A program made the translations under genes and the position numbers. Positions 18,162 to 26,314 of a stretch of DNA of 64,000 bases are shown piece after piece (within the stretch, counting starts at the first letter, position 1; every line of letters begins with the position of its first letter). The notes beneath the pieces were generated by a model, which was not told the origin of the DNA, did not search any database, and saw only the letters and a program-made list of their open reading frames with translations. The stretch is from JANQMX01 sp965247175 (GTDB lineage: Bacteria > Pseudomonadota > Alphaproteobacteria > Kiloniellales > DSM-21159): positions 1,116,001-1,180,000 of the forward strand of contig OZ252006.1 in the NCBI GenBank assembly GCA_965247175.1. The letters are read 5' to 3'.

Positions 18162-18635
18162 ATGATGAGTGTTGGGCCTCTTGAGGTCTATCAGCCACGC
18201 GCCGTTTCAGATTTTGGTATCTGGGAGATCGGACCGCTTCACTTCAAAGTTCACGGCCTTCTTGCTCCCGGGAAGGAGGTGACGGACGACATGGTGTCAC
18301 TTGCGAAGCAGTTCCTTGAGCAGGACGTGCCGGAGCGGGTTGCGGCTATGGGCGACAGTAATGGCCTGGGCTTTGTCATCATCCATCCCGGAGATCTGGG
18401 CTTGACGGTATCGGCCCACTGGTGGGCCCAAGGCTCCGTGCTCTGTCAGCACGTTTTCCGTCAGGAGTACGCCGCGGCTGAGCCTATGGACACGGTGGCA
18501 CGGCCGGCCGTCGCCTGCGTTTGGGAGCTTGCCCTGATAAACTCCGAGCAGGAAGCCTGGCGCGAGACGATGATGACAAGGGAGCCGGACCGAGCGGCCT
18601 ATCTCGCATCACGCTCGTCCCTCCGGACCGCATAG
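18162..18635 (+). CDS. Hypothetical protein
   Basis: The product has 157 residues, is soluble and has no signal peptide. It has two adjacent ATG codons (18162 and 18165) behind GGAGAAGC. The sequence is rich in Trp and His (FGIWEIGPLHFKVHG, TVSAHWWAQGS) and has two Cys. I do not recognise a family. It lies 36 bp after the NTF2-like pair on the same strand, so it may belong to that transcript. Confidence 0.65.
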   Translation: MMSVGPLEVYQPRAVSDFGIWEIGPLHFKVHGLLAPGKEVTDDMVSLAKQFLEQDVPERVAAMGDSNGLGFVIIHPGDLGLTVSAHWWAQGSVLCQHVFRQEYAAAEPMDTVARPAVACVWELALINSEQEAWRETMMTREPDRAAYLASRSSLRTA

Positions 18636-18712
18636 CTACTCGCGCCACTAAAAGGAACCGGCCAGCGAGACGCCGGCGCAGCTCCAAGACGTGAAGGATT
18701 GAGACAGGAAGC

Positions 18713-19051
18713 ATGGCCGCACCGCGAACGCCGACCGAGAAACCAACCAACAAGGTGCTGGCCAAGTGGAGCCTTCTTTTCGTGTCGGGCTACCTGATCT
18801 TCGCCTGGCTGTCGGGCGGCTGGCCCTTCGAGCGCGACGAGTGGATCGGATTCTTCTATCCCGCCGGCTTGGACGACCCGGCCGCGGTCGAACGCAACGG
18901 CTACTACCTCAGCCTGGAGGCCTGTCGCGCGGACATGCAAGAGCTGGCGACCGCGCAGGGCAGGGAGGGGAGCGACTATCTCTGCGGCCTCAACTGCGAA
19001 GCCCGGCTCGACAACAGCACGCCGGACGACTGCGTGCGGCAGGCCCGCTAG
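18713..19051 (+). CDS. Hypothetical single-TM protein
   Basis: The product has 112 residues: a short Lys/Thr-rich N-terminus, one TM segment (about residues 19-38, WSLLFVSGYLIFAWLSGGW), then a soluble part with four cysteines (EACRAD, YLCGLNC, DDCV) that could form disulfides in the periplasm. No family recognised. A GC-rich inverted repeat spans the gap before it. Confidence 0.6.
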   Translation: MAAPRTPTEKPTNKVLAKWSLLFVSGYLIFAWLSGGWPFERDEWIGFFYPAGLDDPAAVERNGYYLSLEACRADMQELATAQGREGSDYLCGLNCEARLDNSTPDDCVRQAR

Positions 19052-19251
19052 GGGCAGGAACGAGCCGCGCACTGCGTCCCCTTGCCTCCACGCGTGCCCG
19101 CAGAAGTGCCTGGCACCTGCTGCCGATCAAATTCGAGTTGTTAAATTGGACTTTTCCCCATACCATTATGTTAATTGTGGGCGTCCGCCACGATTGCAGG
19201 TGGGGCAATGGGGTCCACTGCGGGGCGTCTGTCGCTTCGGGGGACAATGCG

Positions 19252-19797
19252 ATGTTCATGAGAGCTTCACTCGCTATGGCGGCGGCTCTGCTGCTGTCAG
19301 CACTGGCCAGCAGAGCGGACGCGATCGTCATGGTCGACCCGGGAGCCGTCGGCGGGCCGTCAAACGCCCCGCTGGTCAACAACCAGTTCTTTGGTGGCAG
19401 TCAAACGACCTCGTTCCACTTCGTGTTCGAAGACATGAAGCACGTCGAGGCGACACGCTGGGGATGGCAACTCGAGCCCGATCTCGACCCGATCAACCTC
19501 GACCTCACCTTCACCTATTACCTGACCGACATGTTCGGCAACCAGATCGACGGCACCCGGGCCGGAGGGAGCGGAGAGATTCCCTCCGATTTCATCAATT
19601 CAAGCACGCCCATCATCGCGCACGACGTCTTCATTGAGATCACGCCGAACCAGAACATCTTCGTCGAGATCTACGTCGACGGCATCGTCGGAGAATGGGT
19701 GCCGGATGTGCTGCCGGAACCTGCGGCCATCACCCTTTTCGGTTTCGGCCTCGCCGGCCTCGGCCTAGCTGCCTTGCGGCGCAGGAAGGCGATCTAG
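19252..19797 (+). CDS. PEP-CTERM sorting domain protein (copy 5)
   Basis: The product has 181 residues. The start at 19252 gives a signal peptide (MFMRASLAMAAALLLSALASRADA); the frame upstream is noncoding. The tail is VLPEPAAITLFGFGLAGLGLAALRRRKAI, a complete PEP-CTERM signal that shares GFGLAGLGLA with the cluster at 2079-4495. The body is acidic, with repeated strands, and unlike the other four. The segment before it (about 19100-19200) is notably AT-rich and probably holds the promoter. Confidence 0.88.
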   Translation: MFMRASLAMAAALLLSALASRADAIVMVDPGAVGGPSNAPLVNNQFFGGSQTTSFHFVFEDMKHVEATRWGWQLEPDLDPINLDLTFTYYLTDMFGNQIDGTRAGGSGEIPSDFINSSTPIIAHDVFIEITPNQNIFVEIYVDGIVGEWVPDVLPEPAAITLFGFGLAGLGLAALRRRKAI

Positions 19798-19822
19798 CAC
19801 CCTCATATGCTGCTTGCACTGA

Positions 19823-19853
19823 CTGTCACCCCGGCCTCCGAGCCGGGGTCCAT
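19823..19853. repeat. Dispersed intergenic palindromic repeat, copy B (inverted)
   Basis: The reverse complement reads ATGGACCCCGGCTCGGAGGCCGGGGTGACAG, matching copy A at 4743-4770 at both ends. It lies 25 bp after the PEP-CTERM gene, where its stem could also terminate transcription. Confidence 0.7.
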
Positions 19854-19928
19854 TTATCGGAATGCAGGGATGCCCGTCGGGACCGCCATCACTTCAGGAA
19901 AAAGCGATAACCCCGCGCCAAGCCGAAC

Positions 19929-19965
19929 CATGGATCCCGGCTCGCTAGCGCGGCTGGGATGACAA
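19929..19965. repeat. Dispersed intergenic palindromic repeat, copy C (diverged)
   Basis: CATGGATCCCGGCTCGCTAGCGCGGCTGGGATGACAA follows the same plan (ATGGAnCCCGG...GGGnTGACA) in opposite orientation to copy B, 75 bp away. The two could pair with each other into a larger hairpin between the convergent genes. Confidence 0.55.
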
Positions 19966-19995
19966 CCCCGGGCTCGCCGACGTCGCCCAGACGGC

Positions 19996-20529
19996 TTAGC
20001 TGCCGCGCTTGCCGATGTGGCGGCGGAAGACCTCTTCCAGGTACTCGCTGCTGTTGCGGCCGACCAGAGTGCCTTGCCGGTTGCCCTTGCCGTCGAATAG
20101 CAGCAGCGTCACGTGGCTGACGCCGTGGGCACGGGCCAAGTTGCTGCCTTTGGCGGTGCGGGTGTTGGCGACGACGTACTGCAGTTCGTCATCGTCGAAA
20201 GCAGAGAGCGCCTCGCGCGTCTCACGCTGGAGGGCCGCGCAGTGAGTGCACTGCGGGTCGTGAATCTGGACGATCGTGGGGATGCCGTTGCCGATCTGGG
20301 TGAAGTCGTCCTCACGGATCGTGGCTTGCACCTCCTCGACCAGATACCAGCCCAGGCCGCCGGCAGCGGCGGTTCCCACCACGGCCAGCGCCGCCGTGCG
20401 CATGGCGTCGCGCCGGCTGAACATGTTGCGCGGCTTCTTCGCGCTTGCCTGCGCTTCGGTGGCTGGCGCCCCGGCCGGCGCGGTCTTGCGGCCCTTGTTG
20501 GCTTTTGCCTTGTGCTTCTGTCGCTTCAT
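19996..20529 (-). CDS. Thioredoxin-like protein with twin-arginine-like N-terminus
   Basis: The product has 177 residues. A long basic N-terminus (Lys/Arg-rich, about 35 residues) leads to FSRRDAMRTAALAVVGTAAAGGLGWYL, a twin-arginine-like signal or anchor. The rest is a thioredoxin-like fold with an active-site-like CTHC in HDPQCTHCAALQRE and VSHVTLLLFDGKG, which has no clear cis-Pro. A periplasmic thiol-disulfide role is likely but not shown. The gene is alone. Confidence 0.75.
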   Translation of the reverse strand: MKRQKHKAKANKGRKTAPAGAPATEAQASAKKPRNMFSRRDAMRTAALAVVGTAAAGGLGWYLVEEVQATIREDDFTQIGNGIPTIVQIHDPQCTHCAALQRETREALSAFDDDELQYVVANTRTAKGSNLARAHGVSHVTLLLFDGKGNRQGTLVGRNSSEYLEEVFRRHIGKRGS

Positions 20530-20719
20530 GCTGATCGCTAACCCCCAAAAGCGCCGATGATCTGCGGCTCAAGGCGCAGGTCTCGGCGGTAGCGCGTCCA
20601 TACGAGATCTGGCGAAGATATCACGGCCGCGTGAGAGCCTCCGTTCAAGTTCCGTGGATTTCCGTTCACGTTTCTGTGTCGTCACGGCAGTAGCTCGGCT
20701 CGAAGTCTTGGTTAAGCCG

Positions 20720-21073
20720 TCAGCCATGAGCGCCCTCCTCAACGAAGAGCGCAAGCCAAACAGTGGGCTCGTCGGGAGCGGTCCAGGCCACCCGGTGACG
20801 GAGGTGCGGGGCGAGGTAGAGGTGGTCGCCGGGGCCAAGCACCCGGTCCTCGGCTTCGCCTTCAAGGCGCAGGCGCGCTTGCCCCTTGAGCACCAAGACC
20901 CATTCGCCCTCGTCCTGATCGTACCAATAGCCGGGCGGCGAAGCTTGGCCGTGAGAGACGATGCGCTCCAGGCGCATCCCAGGGCGCTCGAGCAGGACCT
21001 CGATATGCTCGTCTTCGGCGGGTGGCGGCAGCGCCGCGAAGAGATTGAGTAGAGGAGGTACTGGTTCGCCCAT
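20720..21073 (-). CDS. Cupin-domain protein
   Basis: The product has 117 residues with the start at 21073 (MGEPVPPLL). The cupin motifs are visible: GYWYDQDEGEWVLVLKGQA (motif 1, with fewer His than usual) and GDHLYLAPHLRHRVAWT (motif 2 with a metal-ligand-like His). Single-domain cupins of this kind bind a metal and small ligands; no substrate can be named. An earlier ATG at 21112 would add 13 residues. It is divergent from the bicupin gene. Confidence 0.78.
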   Translation of the reverse strand: MGEPVPPLLNLFAALPPPAEDEHIEVLLERPGMRLERIVSHGQASPPGYWYDQDEGEWVLVLKGQARLRLEGEAEDRVLGPGDHLYLAPHLRHRVAWTAPDEPTVWLALFVEEGAHG

Positions 21074-21257
21074 CGTCTCTGGCTTTGCGGTTCGGCGCCC
21101 CGGGTTCCGCATCGGCGGCTGGCGGCAATTCTGCTTCTCGCTTGGCTTGGCCAAGCCTATCGTGGCGTCACTTGCCAAGTCCATTGGGTCGCCTCGGCCC
21201 GGTCACGCGGCTTGGGACTGCCTCAGTGAAGCTCGTTGCAACAAACGGAGGGCCGAC

Positions 21258-22055
21258 ATGCCGGACGGCGTGCATATCCACGTCACCCGAACGGACCCGG
21301 AAGGGCAAACACACTTCGATGACGAAACGATCGCCTATACCGACCGCGAGGGCCCGCTTCGGGTGACCGCGCCCTTGTCGGCGGCGAGCATCAGCTTCCG
21401 CGAGACGCCCGGCGACTTCCACTTCGACTTCCATCGGGCCTCCAGGCGCCAGCTGGTGCTGGTGACCTCCGGCGCCCTGGAGATCACGGTCAGCTCCGGC
21501 GAAGCGCGGGTCTTCCGGCCCGGCGATATCCTCTCGCTTGGCGACACCTGGGGGCAGGGCCATGTCAGCCGCGCCGTGGACGGCGCACCCTTAAGCGCCG
21601 CCTTCGTCAACCTGGACGACGAGGTCCTGATCGACCGCCGTGAAGGCACCAATCCGGCGGCCGAAGGCGGCGTCGACTTCCTGCACAATCAGGAAACCGA
21701 AGCCGGCCTGTCGTTCTTCACGCGCCAGCGGCTGCCCTTTGTGGTCCGCCGGCCGGAAGGACGGGCCACAGACGACATTCCGCTCAGCGGCTTCCAGTTC
21801 GCCTGGGCTGCGGGCGACTTCGCCTACGATTGGCATCCCGCGCCGCAGCGACAGATCGTGCTGGTTTTGACCGGCGGCCTCGCAATGGAGTACGGCGACG
21901 GCTCCTCGGCGGTGGTTCCGCCCGGCGGCTTTCTGGTGGGCGAGGACACCGAGGGCCGGGGGCATATCACCCGGGCGCTCGACGGCGCAGAGCGGCTGTC
22001 GCTCTTCGCGCGCCTGGCCGAAACTACGCAGATACAAGAATGGACGAAGACATGA
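21258..22055 (+). CDS. Two-domain cupin-fold protein (internal duplication)
   Basis: The product has 265 residues. The start at 21258 follows CGGAGGGCCGAC. The halves are homologous: RRQLVLVTSGALEI... GDILSLGDTWGQGHVSRAVDGA in the first, RQIVLVLTGGLAMEY... GGFLVGEDTEGRGHITRALDGAE in the second. Each has a single His in the GxGH motif in place of the usual cupin triad. It overlaps the next gene (carnitine-dehydrogenase-like) by 16 bp, which suggests translational coupling and a related job. Confidence 0.75.
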   Translation: MPDGVHIHVTRTDPEGQTHFDDETIAYTDREGPLRVTAPLSAASISFRETPGDFHFDFHRASRRQLVLVTSGALEITVSSGEARVFRPGDILSLGDTWGQGHVSRAVDGAPLSAAFVNLDDEVLIDRREGTNPAAEGGVDFLHNQETEAGLSFFTRQRLPFVVRRPEGRATDDIPLSGFQFAWAAGDFAYDWHPAPQRQIVLVLTGGLAMEYGDGSSAVVPPGGFLVGEDTEGRGHITRALDGAERLSLFARLAETTQIQEWTKT

Positions 22056-22996
22056 TTCAGAGTGCAGAGACCATTCGCGACATCGGTGTTGTCGGCGGCG
22101 GGTTGATCGGCTTGAGCTGGGCGGCCCTCTTCGCGGCGCGCGGTCTGGAGGCCGTGGTCTACGACCCCGAACCTGCCGTTGCGAACGAGCTGGATGCCTT
22201 CGTCGCCACGGCCTGGCCCACGCTGCGGGAGATTGGGCTGGCGGAGACCGAAACGCCTGCCATCCCTCCGCGCTTCACATCACAGCTCGCCGACTTGGCC
22301 GACGTAGAGTTCGTGCAGGAGAACGTGCCCGACCGCATCGAGATCAAACGGCAGACCATCGCCTTGCTGGAAGAGGTCATCGGCGACGACGTCGTCATCG
22401 CCTCCAGCACCTCCTCGCTGCTCGCCACCGATATTCAGGCCGAGGCGCAGCATCCCGCGCGCATCCTGGTCGGCCACCCCATGAACCCGCCGCATCTGGT
22501 GCCCTTGGTGGAGCTGGTCGCCGGCGGGGCGACCGCGCCGGAAGCCATGGACCTTGCCGAGGCCTTCTACCAGCGTCTGGATCGCATCACCGTGCGGGTG
22601 AAGAAAGAGGCCGTCGGCCACATCGCCAACCGCCTGAGCGCGGCGCTCTATCAGGAGGCGGTGCATATGGTGGCCGAAGGCATCGCCAGCGTCGAGGACA
22701 TCGACAAGACGGTCGCCTATGGCCCTGGGCTACGCTGGGCACTGATCGGGCCGCACCTGATGTATCACTTGGGCGGTGGAAAGGGCGGCCTGCGCCACTA
22801 CCTCGAACACCTCGGTCCGACCCAGGAGGTGCGCTGGCGCGAGCTCGGCAGCCCCAGGCTGACGCGGGAGGTCAAGGATCTCCTGCTGGAAGGCGTGGCT
22901 GAAGAGCTGCAGGAGCAAGACGCCGAGACACTGGCCGCCCGCCGCGATGCTGCACTGGTGGAGCTGCTGCGCACCAAACAACGCCACGGGTTCTGA
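22040..22996 (+). CDS. 3-hydroxyacyl-CoA dehydrogenase-like / L-carnitine 3-dehydrogenase-like enzyme
   Basis: The product has 318 residues, the length of L-carnitine dehydrogenase. It has a Rossmann N-terminus (IGVVGGGLIGLSWAALFAARG), a QENVPDRIEIK segment, IASSTSSLL and HPMNPPHLVPLVELV, all typical of this branch, then a helical C-terminal domain. ATG codons at 22040 and 22052 are both possible. The reaction would be NAD-dependent oxidation of a 3-hydroxy substrate such as carnitine, but other 3-hydroxy acids fit too. The upstream bicupin overlaps it by 16 bp. Confidence 0.78.
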   Translation: MDEDMIQSAETIRDIGVVGGGLIGLSWAALFAARGLEAVVYDPEPAVANELDAFVATAWPTLREIGLAETETPAIPPRFTSQLADLADVEFVQENVPDRIEIKRQTIALLEEVIGDDVVIASSTSSLLATDIQAEAQHPARILVGHPMNPPHLVPLVELVAGGATAPEAMDLAEAFYQRLDRITVRVKKEAVGHIANRLSAALYQEAVHMVAEGIASVEDIDKTVAYGPGLRWALIGPHLMYHLGGGKGGLRHYLEHLGPTQEVRWRELGSPRLTREVKDLLLEGVAEELQEQDAETLAARRDAALVELLRTKQRHGF

Positions 22997-23043
22997 CCAG
23001 CCACCCTTCGTAAGCGAGCCCGTCTTGCGTTGGGAAGGAGAGC

Positions 23044-23901
23044 TTACTCTGCGCGACCTGCGCCGTCGTGCAGCCAGCTTTCCAACTCCGTACTTCCGGG
23101 GCCGTCTCGTTTGACCGCGTAGTAGACAAGCCGCAGGTGCCGATCCTCATCGATTGTCAGGATCGTATGCTCGAATTGCACGGCACCGATGTTGTCGATG
23201 ACCATATGACGGACACCATGACAGGGGGCATGGATGTCTTGTGCTTGCCACCACGCTCTGAAGTCGGGATCGATGTCGCAGAGGGCCGTAACCAACTCGA
23301 CGACATCGGGATCATTGCGTGCCCGAGCGAAATCCCTTCGAAAGCTCGACAGCATTTGATGAGCTTGCTCGCTCCAGGGCGCCAAGAGCCGGCGCATGAG
23401 TGGGTCGGTGAAGAGCATCCAAAGCATGTTTCTGCGATCCGCGGCATGCGAAGAAAAACGGAAGACGCGATCGGCAGCAGGATTGAAGGCCAGTACATCC
23501 CAGCGCAGGTTCATGACATAGGATGGGGAATTCGCGAGATCGCCCATTAAGCGATGAACTAATGGCGGGACGATGCACCAGGTTCTTCCTGGTTCAGAGG
23601 GTGGGCGGTCCAGCGCCAAGAGGAACAGATGCCGTCTTTCCGTCGCATCTAGCTTGAGAGCTTTTGACAGGCGATCGAGAAACGCAGTCGAAACCCCAAT
23701 ACTGCGCCCCTGTTCCAACCACGTGTACCAAGTCAGCCCGACACCGGCCAAAGCGGCGACCTCTTCGCGTCGCAGCCCAGGTGTGCGCCGCCTCTTGCCC
23801 AGTGGCAGCCCGACGTCTTCGGGCGAAATGCGCTCTCTTCGGCTACGCAGAAATGCTGCAAGCTCCGGGCGCGTGCGGTCGAGACTTCGAGACTCGGTCA
23901 T
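23044..23901 (-). CDS. XRE-type HTH regulator with MmyB-like ligand-binding domain
   Basis: The product has 285 residues with the start at 23901 (MTESRSLDR). The N-terminal HTH reads TPGLRREEVAALAGVGLTWYTWLEQGR, the standard pattern of this family. The C-terminal MmyB-like domain has NPSYVMNL-like segments (SPSYVMNLRWDVLAFNPAA, RNMLWMLFTDP) and binds a small hydrophobic ligand in the known structures. The divergent MFS gene starts 128 bp away and is the likely target. Confidence 0.87.
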   Translation of the reverse strand: MTESRSLDRTRPELAAFLRSRRERISPEDVGLPLGKRRRTPGLRREEVAALAGVGLTWYTWLEQGRSIGVSTAFLDRLSKALKLDATERRHLFLLALDRPPSEPGRTWCIVPPLVHRLMGDLANSPSYVMNLRWDVLAFNPAADRVFRFSSHAADRRNMLWMLFTDPLMRRLLAPWSEQAHQMLSSFRRDFARARNDPDVVELVTALCDIDPDFRAWWQAQDIHAPCHGVRHMVIDNIGAVQFEHTILTIDEDRHLRLVYYAVKRDGPGSTELESWLHDGAGRAE

Positions 23902-24029
23902 GCAGTTACCAAAAGTAATAGCATAAAGAGCTAAATTGTAACCCCATAACGTACCGGCGACAATGCCGAACGCCCGCCGTTGGTCCTGCGCGCGGGTGTT
24001 CGCCCACAGCACGTCGCGAGGTCGCCAAG

Positions 24030-25229
24030 GTGCCAAACAATAACAGTTTTCCCGTCTATCTGATCGCCATCGGCGCCTTTTCCCTCGCTATGGCGTCATA
24101 CGTCACGGCGGGCCTGATACCGATGATCGAAGCGTCGTTCTCGGTTTCGGTGGCAGTGGCCGGGCAGTTGGTCACTGCCTTCACGCTCGCGTGCGGTCTT
24201 GGCTCTCCGGTGGTCGTGGCAGCCATGCCAGCCAATCGCCAGCGCATCGGCCTGCTGATGGCCCTCGCACTCTTTGTCGTCGCTAACATTGGGAGCGCCG
24301 CAACGGGAGACTTCACGACGCTGATGGTCTGGCGGGCCGTGGCCGGGATTGGTGCTGGCGTCTACCTCGCGACCGGTATCGCTGCGGCCACGGCGCTTTC
24401 CCGGCCGGAACGTCGCGGCAAGGTCATTGCCCTGATTATGGGCGGCATGGCCAGCGGGGTCGTGCTCGGCGTGCCGATCGGGCTGCTGCTGGCCGAGCGT
24501 CTAGGCTGGCAAGCTGCCCTGTGGCTCGTTGCCATTCTCGGGTTCGTGGCTTTGATGGGACTGCTGCTCAAGCTGCCTCGACTCCCCGCAGTGGCAGCCA
24601 GTTCAATGACCCGCAGACTCGCTGCTCTGGCCGATGGCTATGTGGTGGCAATCCTCATGGTCTCGTTTCTGGCAGCCATCGCGAGCTTGGGCATGTACAC
24701 CTTCATTGCATCCCTGCTGACGCACCCGAAGTACGGGGCCGTTGGCTCGGTCACGCCCTATCTGTGGGTCTGGGGACTCGGCGGTGTTCTGGGCAGCTTT
24801 CTAGTCGGCCCGCTGGTAGACCGGCTGAATGCACCGGCGATAACTCTGGTCATCATGCTGGCCCTATCGGCGTCGCTGTTGCTCCTTCCCTTGGCTGCCG
24901 CAGCGAGCGCCTGGCTCGTCATGCTGCCCATCGCCGTCTGGGGGGCGGTGGGCTGGGCGCTTCAGGTTCCGCAGAAAAACGAACTGCTCTTGGCCCGAGA
25001 CAAGCAAGGAGACGGCAACCTTGCCGTCGCTCTCAACGAGTCGGCGCTCTACTTGGGAAGCGCCATCGGCGCAGCCGGGGGCGGACTGCTGTTTTTCTTA
25101 CAGATGCCCATGTGGACCCTTGCGGCATCTGCAGGCGCCATTGCCGCGGTGGGGGCTCTGTTGCAAATCGCGATCTTACGCAGGTCCAGAATGCCGGATG
25201 GACCGCGCTCTCCCAAGCCCATCCGATGA
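24030..25229 (+). CDS. MFS transporter, DHA1-like (12 TM)
   Basis: The product has 399 residues and starts at a GTG (24030). It has about 12 TM segments; the AraJ/YdhP-like signature is SFSVSVAVAGQLVTAFTLACGLGSP, followed by ERRGKVIALIMGGMASGVVLGVP. This places it among the sugar or drug efflux MFS proteins. It faces the XRE/MmyB regulator and is probably controlled by it. Its end lies 13 bp from the convergent hydrolase gene. Confidence 0.85.
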   Translation: MPNNNSFPVYLIAIGAFSLAMASYVTAGLIPMIEASFSVSVAVAGQLVTAFTLACGLGSPVVVAAMPANRQRIGLLMALALFVVANIGSAATGDFTTLMVWRAVAGIGAGVYLATGIAAATALSRPERRGKVIALIMGGMASGVVLGVPIGLLLAERLGWQAALWLVAILGFVALMGLLLKLPRLPAVAASSMTRRLAALADGYVVAILMVSFLAAIASLGMYTFIASLLTHPKYGAVGSVTPYLWVWGLGGVLGSFLVGPLVDRLNAPAITLVIMLALSASLLLLPLAAAASAWLVMLPIAVWGAVGWALQVPQKNELLLARDKQGDGNLAVALNESALYLGSAIGAAGGGLLFFLQMPMWTLAASAGAIAAVGALLQIAILRRSRMPDGPRSPKPIR

Positions 25230-25242
25230 ACCCGCCGCGACC

Positions 25243-26142
25243 CTAACCGGCATCCGGCGGCATCTGAGAATCGATCCAACCGCGGATTTTCTCCAAGACA
25301 TCGCGCATGTGCGAGACACCTTGCGCATCGACCATTGCGTGGTCTCTATCTTTTAATTCCCAGTAGGTTAGGCGGCGTTCTTGTCCTGTGACTACAAAAG
25401 CGTCCCGCGCTGCGCGCGCGGCCTCGACCGGTGCCGATCGATCGTTCGCGCCCTGCACGATGAGGACCGGAACGTTCGATCTCAGCAGGTCATCAGAGTA
25501 CCGACGATCGAGACTGTCCCGCCACCAGTCGTAAGAGACGCCGCTCAGGACGCCTTCGGCGCTCGGGTCGTTCCGAATCTCATCGAACACGGCCTGCATA
25601 CGCTCGGCCACGGGCGGTGGCACCACCAGCGGGAAGAACTCCTCCATGGTGAGGCCGGTGCCTGTGGAGAGGACAACGATCGCATCCGCGTCTTCGGCCT
25701 GGTGAGAGAGGATCGATACAACGGCGCCGCCTTCGGACCCACCGAAGAGAACGAGGTCGCCGTCCAGGAGACCGCGCGTCTCAAGGTCCTGGAAGACCGC
25801 CCGGGCGTCGGTCACACGCTGACTGACCGTGTGGTTTTCAAGATAGGCTCTGGAGCAGTCGGCCATCGGATCCGCCGGCGCATCGTTGGGCGCCACCCCA
25901 TACTTCTCAATCGTAAGAACCGCGTAGTCGGACAGGATCTCGGCCAACATCCGAACGGACGAACTCGCGCGTGCCGGCGCGCAGCCCGATCCCTGCGCCA
26001 CCAAGACGATCCGGTTCGCGCGGTCCTGCACCGCGTTGGACAGCTCCCAGTGAACACGAGAGCCATCAGGACGGGCTGTCGTGCCGACCATGTCGCCGGC
26101 CGCAGCACTTCCGACGGCCGCGCAGCCCATACCGACGAGCAA
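25243..26142 (-). CDS. Exported alpha/beta hydrolase, probable lipoprotein
   Basis: The product has 299 residues from the TTG at 26142. The catalytic triad is Ser in FGGSEGGAV, Asp in QGANDRSAP and His in DRDHAMVD. In-frame codons upstream of the TTG read KLKHVFIAAALLVGMGCAAVG, a lipoprotein signal with a candidate lipobox GMGC, so the real start may be the CTG at 26169 or another rare start; no ATG or GTG is available before a TGA. An esterase or peptidase role in the envelope is likely; substrate unknown. Confidence 0.75.
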   Translation of the reverse strand: MLVGMGCAAVGSAAAGDMVGTTARPDGSRVHWELSNAVQDRANRIVLVAQGSGCAPARASSSVRMLAEILSDYAVLTIEKYGVAPNDAPADPMADCSRAYLENHTVSQRVTDARAVFQDLETRGLLDGDLVLFGGSEGGAVVSILSHQAEDADAIVVLSTGTGLTMEEFFPLVVPPPVAERMQAVFDEIRNDPSAEGVLSGVSYDWWRDSLDRRYSDDLLRSNVPVLIVQGANDRSAPVEAARAARDAFVVTGQERRLTYWELKDRDHAMVDAQGVSHMRDVLEKIRGWIDSQMPPDAG

Positions 26143-26262
26143 GGCCGCAGCGATGAAAACGTGTTTCAGCTTAATGGGATGGGGTCCGAGTCACGATTGC
26201 GTCTAACAGGTCGCCGAAGGCCTAACCGACGCATCGCGCCTCCACAAGCGCATTGCCGGGCA

Positions 26263-26298
26263 GATCAAAGGAGATCGTAAAGACGATCTCCTTTGATC
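26263..26298. terminator. Perfect 16-bp stem hairpin after the importer operon
   Basis: Arms 26263-26278 and 26283-26298 (GATCAAAGGAGATCGT and its exact complement) enclose a 4-nt loop. It lies 16 bp after the ProW-like stop in the minus-strand direction. No T-run follows, but the stem is strong enough to end or protect the transcript and to insulate the hydrolase gene. Confidence 0.7.
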
Positions 26299-26314
26299 CG
26301 ATTCCTGGCCGCGA

